Positions 59,830-64,000 of a DNA stretch of 64,000 nt are shown piece after piece; the first letter of the stretch is position 1; each line of letters starts with the position of its first letter. The notes under the pieces are model-generated. The model did not search any database and was not told the DNA's origin. It saw nothing but the letters and a program-made list of their open reading frames with translations. The position numbers and the translations under genes are program-made. The stretch comes from Paracoccus sp. C2R09 (GTDB lineage: Bacteria > Pseudomonadota > Alphaproteobacteria > Rhodobacterales > Rhodobacteraceae). The stretch covers positions 1 to 64,000 of the forward strand of contig NZ_JAHKQB010000018.1 of NCBI RefSeq assembly GCF_018860625.1, written 5' to 3'.

Positions 59830-60417
59830 ATGGCACGTACCCAGGGATCCCGCGCGGAAATCACCGGCCCGCTTCTTCGCGAAACCGCCCGCAGGCTGTT
59901 CGCGCGGCAGGGCTATGCAGCGGTGTCCATGCGCCAGATCGCGGCAGCGGTGGGCGTTCAGGCGGGCGCGCTCTATGCCTATACGCCCGACAAGCAGGCG
60001 CTGCTGTTCGACCTTCTGGAAAGCCACATGCAGGACCTGCTGGCCGCGTGGCAGGACGATCCGGCCCAGCCCGCGCTGCAGCGTCTGGAACGCTTCGTGC
60101 GCTTCCATATCGGCTTCAGCATCGACCATCCCGACGCGGTGTTCCTGTCCTACATGGAGCTGCGCAACCTGTCCCCCGAGAATTTCGCCCGCATCGCCGA
60201 ACTGCGCGGGTGCTACGAAGCCGCGCTGCAGACGATCCTGGATGCCGGAAAGGCCGCGGGCGTCATGCGGTTCCAGGATCTGCGGCTGGCGACATTGGCG
60301 CTGATCGCGATGCTGACCGGGGTCGTGAACTGGTACCGCGAGGGGGGGCGTCTTGATCGCGACCGGATCGGGGATATCTATTGGGGGCTTGCGCAAGGCG
60401 CCGTCGGCGCGCAATAG
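59830..60417 (+). CDS. TetR-family transcriptional regulator
   Basis: A 195-residue regulator with an N-terminal helix-turn-helix (residues about 12-58, ETARRLFARQGYAAVSMRQIAAAVGVQAGALYAYTPDKQALL) and a ligand-binding C-terminal domain resembling TetR_C_33-type. It is divergent from the small lipoprotein/lldD pair (75-base gap) and may regulate it; the ligand is unknown. dnaG follows on the same strand after 68 bases. Confidence 0.88.
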   Translation: MARTQGSRAEITGPLLRETARRLFARQGYAAVSMRQIAAAVGVQAGALYAYTPDKQALLFDLLESHMQDLLAAWQDDPAQPALQRLERFVRFHIGFSIDHPDAVFLSYMELRNLSPENFARIAELRGCYEAALQTILDAGKAAGVMRFQDLRLATLALIAMLTGVVNWYREGGRLDRDRIGDIYWGLAQGAVGAQ

Positions 60418-60485
60418 CCGCAGCTTCCCCACCCCCATGCCATGCCCGCTTGCCGCAAGCCGGGCGATCACGGATAATCGCGCCC

Positions 60486-62408
60486 ATGTCCCTTCCGCCC
60501 GGTTTCCTCGACGAGATTCGCAACCGCGTCCCGATCAGTCGCGTGATCGGCAAGAAGGTGACGTGGGACCTGCGCAAGTCCAACCAGGGCAAGGGCGACT
60601 GGTGGGCGCCATGCCCGTTCCACCAGGAGAAATCGGCCAGCTTCCACTGCGACGACCAGAAGGGGTTCTATTACTGCTTCGGCTGCCAGGCCAAGGGCGA
60701 CGCCTTCACCTTCCTGCGCGAACATGACGGGATGGAGTTCATGGAGGCGGTCAAGCTGCTGGCTGCCGATGCCGGGCTGTCCATGCCCGAACCCGACCCC
60801 CGCGCCCGCGAACGCACCGACAGGCGCGCGTCCCTGTTCGAGGTGACCGAGGCCGCCTGCCGCTGGTTCCGCCTGCAGCTGCAGACCGGGGCGGCGGCGG
60901 ATGCGCGCGACTATCTGGACCGTCGCGGGCTGGACGCACCGGCGATCGAGAAGTTCGAGATCGGCTTCGCCCCCGACAACCGCACCGCGCTGACCCGCGC
61001 GCTGATGGACAAGGGCATCGACGAGGCCCGCATCATCGAGGCCGGGATCGCCGCGCGTCCCGACGGGGGCGGCGCGCCCTATGACCGGTTCCGCGGGCGC
61101 ATCGTGTTCCCGATCCGTGACGGGCAGGGCCGCTGCATCGGCTTCGGCGGGCGGGCGATGGACCCGAACGCACGGGCGAAATATCTCAACAGCCCGGAAA
61201 CGCCGCTCTTCGACAAGGGGCGCAACCTCTACAATCTGGGGCCGGCACGGACGGCGGTGTCCAAGGGCCAGCGCCTGATCGTGGCCGAGGGCTACATGGA
61301 CGTGATCGCCCTGTCGCGGGCGGGGTTCGAGGGCGCGGTGGCGCCCCTCGGCACCGCCATCACCGAGGAACAGCTGCGCCTGATGTGGCGTGTCGCCCCC
61401 GAACCCGTCATCGCGCTGGACGGCGACGCGGCGGGTCAGCGGGCGGCGCAGCGGCTGATCGATCTTGCGCTGCCGCTGACGGGGCCGGGGCAGGCGCTGC
61501 GCTTCGTCATGCTGCCCGCCGGTCAGGACCCGGACGATCTGATCAAGTCCGCGGGGCCCGGCGCGATGTCGGCGCTTCTGGATCGGGCGCGTCCGCTGGT
61601 CGATCTGCTCTGGAGCCGCGAAACCGAGGGCCACGTCTTCGACAGCCCCGAACGCCGCGCAGCCCTGGAACGCCGCCTGTCCGAAGCCACGGGCCGCATC
61701 CCCGATGACCTGACACGGCGCCATTACGACGAGGAACTGCGCCGCAAGCGGTGGGACCTGTTCGGCGGCAACCGTCGCCAGTCCGGCAATCGCGATGGCT
61801 GGCGGCAGGGCGGGGCGGGGCGCAGCCCGGCCCGGCGCGGAGGGGCCTCGATGGCCTCGCGCGTGCCGATCCTGCCCGGAAGCTTTGCGGTTCCCGAACG
61901 GGGCGAGGACGTGCTGGAGGGGGCGGCGCTGCTGATCTGCGCGCTGCGCCCCGCGCTGGTGGCACAGGCCGAACCCCGCCTCGAACGCCTGCTGCCGCGC
62001 GATGCCGACCGCGCGGCGCTGCTCCACGATCTGCTGACGGGCGGCGATGGTGCGCCGGGGCGTGCGGCCCTTGAAAGCCTGCGCCGCGACGCCCATCTGG
62101 GCCTGACCCCCACCGTGATCGAACAGCAGGAGGATGAGGCCGCTGCCGCCATCTTGGAGAATTTGCTGGACCGCCTGGAATCCCTGCGCGCCACCTCCCA
62201 CGAGCTGGCCCGCGCCGAGGCAGAGATCCAGGGCGAGGTGGACGAGGGACTGACCTGGCGCATCAGCCAGATCGCCCGCGCAAGGCACCGCGCCGAACGC
62301 CCCGAGATGGAGACCACGAGCGACCTGAACGAGGATCGCGATGCCCTTTCCAACGAATTGCAACGCTTTCTCAGCACCGAGATCTGGCGCAAGCCGCCCC
62401 GCCGCTGA
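60486..62408 (+). CDS. dnaG: DNA primase DnaG
   Basis: DnaG (640 residues) makes RNA primers for replication. The zinc domain (C43, H46, C64, C67 in APCPFHQEK and YYCFGCQAK), the primase core with [12 protein letters not shown] and the TOPRIM domain (about 262-345, [11 protein letters not shown] and ALDGDAAGQ) and a C-terminal helicase-binding region are present. The order dnaG-rpoD is common in bacteria. ATG 60486 fits the family start. Confidence 0.96.
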   Translation: MSLPPGFLDEIRNRVPISRVIGKKVTWDLRKSNQGKGDWWAPCPFHQEKSASFHCDDQKGFYYCFGCQAKGDAFTFLREHDGMEFMEAVKLLAADAGLSMPEPDPRARERTDRRASLFEVTEAACRWFRLQLQTGAAADARDYLDRRGLDAPAIEKFEIGFAPDNRTALTRALMDKGIDEARIIEAGIAARPDGGGAPYDRFRGRIVFPIRDGQGRCIGFGGRAMDPNARAKYLNSPETPLFDKGRNLYNLGPARTAVSKGQRLIVAEGYMDVIALSRAGFEGAVAPLGTAITEEQLRLMWRVAPEPVIALDGDAAGQRAAQRLIDLALPLTGPGQALRFVMLPAGQDPDDLIKSAGPGAMSALLDRARPLVDLLWSRETEGHVFDSPERRAALERRLSEATGRIPDDLTRRHYDEELRRKRWDLFGGNRRQSGNRDGWRQGGAGRSPARRGGASMASRVPILPGSFAVPERGEDVLEGAALLICALRPALVAQAEPRLERLLPRDADRAALLHDLLTGGDGAPGRAALESLRRDAHLGLTPTVIEQQEDEAAAAILENLLDRLESLRATSHELARAEAEIQGEVDEGLTWRISQIARARHRAERPEMETTSDLNEDRDALSNELQRFLSTEIWRKPPRR

Positions 62409-62450
62409 GACCCGCGAATCGCAGTTCCGAATCACCACTGCGCCCGGTCT

Positions 62451-62478
62451 TTGATTCGGCCGCGGATCGCGCTAGAAA
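62451..62478 (+). promoter_or_regulatory. candidate rpoD promoter
   Basis: TTGATT (62451-62456) and TAGAAA (62473-62478) are 16 bases apart, 75 bases before the rpoD start. Suggestive only; rpoD may also be read from dnaG. Confidence 0.3.
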
Positions 62479-62552
62479 CGATACGATTTTGCGACGATTC
62501 GGCATTGGCTGCGAATCGCTTGCCAAGACCGCGCCGAGAAGGAGCCCTGGAT

Positions 62553-64000
<1,448 letters not shown>

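Overview
The window is high-GC chromosomal DNA of an alphaproteobacterium. It is most likely a Rhodobacterales member close to Paracoccus. The evidence is the bztABCD amino-acid transporter operon, the rarA-crcB-rluA-HAD-atp12 gene string, CtrA with the CtrA inhibitor SciP, a LexA site of the alphaproteobacterial type (GTTC-N7-GTTC), and a luxR/luxI pair directly after rplQ as I remember it from Paracoccus denitrificans. Genus and species are inferred from gene content, not from a search.

Layout. 1-15.8 kb: the S10, spc and alpha ribosomal protein clusters (rpsJ to rplQ) with secY, adk and rpoA. They lie in conserved order but are punctuated by GC-rich hairpins and split between rpmD and rplO by a terminator, an antisense secreted-protein gene and a fresh promoter. 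16-17.3 kb: a LuxR/LuxI quorum-sensing pair. 17.4-21.5 kb: a tightly overlapping housekeeping operon (rarA, crcB, pseudouridine synthase, HAD phosphatase, ATP12). 21.6-26.3 kb: bztABCD. 26.4-34.3 kb, minus strand: sixA, argB, engB, MOSC, yidC, an EAL-domain gene, ttcA, yidD, rnpA and rpmH. 34.6-36.2 kb: an orphan sensor kinase and tRNA-Arg. 36.6-41.2 kb: a LysR regulator divergent from a choline-dehydrogenase-like oxidoreductase and a BCCT transporter.

41.2-45.1 kb is the most accessory-looking part: a truncated acyltransferase and an 841-residue RTX protein with 189-bp tandem repeats, ending at tRNA-Ser. 45.2-64 kb returns to core genes: sufE, mnmA, sciP-ctrA, ligA-recG, a tiny SOS-type membrane protein, an IscU-like protein, hisI, gluQRS, trmFO, rplY, an acyltransferase, a lactate-dehydrogenase-family enzyme, a TetR regulator, dnaG and the 5' part of rpoD.

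Most of the window serves translation (ribosome, tRNA modification by ttcA, mnmA, gluQRS and trmFO, RNase P protein), transcription, replication/repair and membrane-protein insertion. The most interesting regulatory signals are a candidate attenuator ahead of rpsJ, CtrA boxes ahead of both sciP and ctrA, a palindrome across the lysR start codon, a lux-box-like dyad ahead of luxR, and a perfect LexA box ahead of a 31-codon membrane peptide that resembles the Caulobacter SidA type of SOS division inhibitor. No phage, insertion sequence or CRISPR array was seen.
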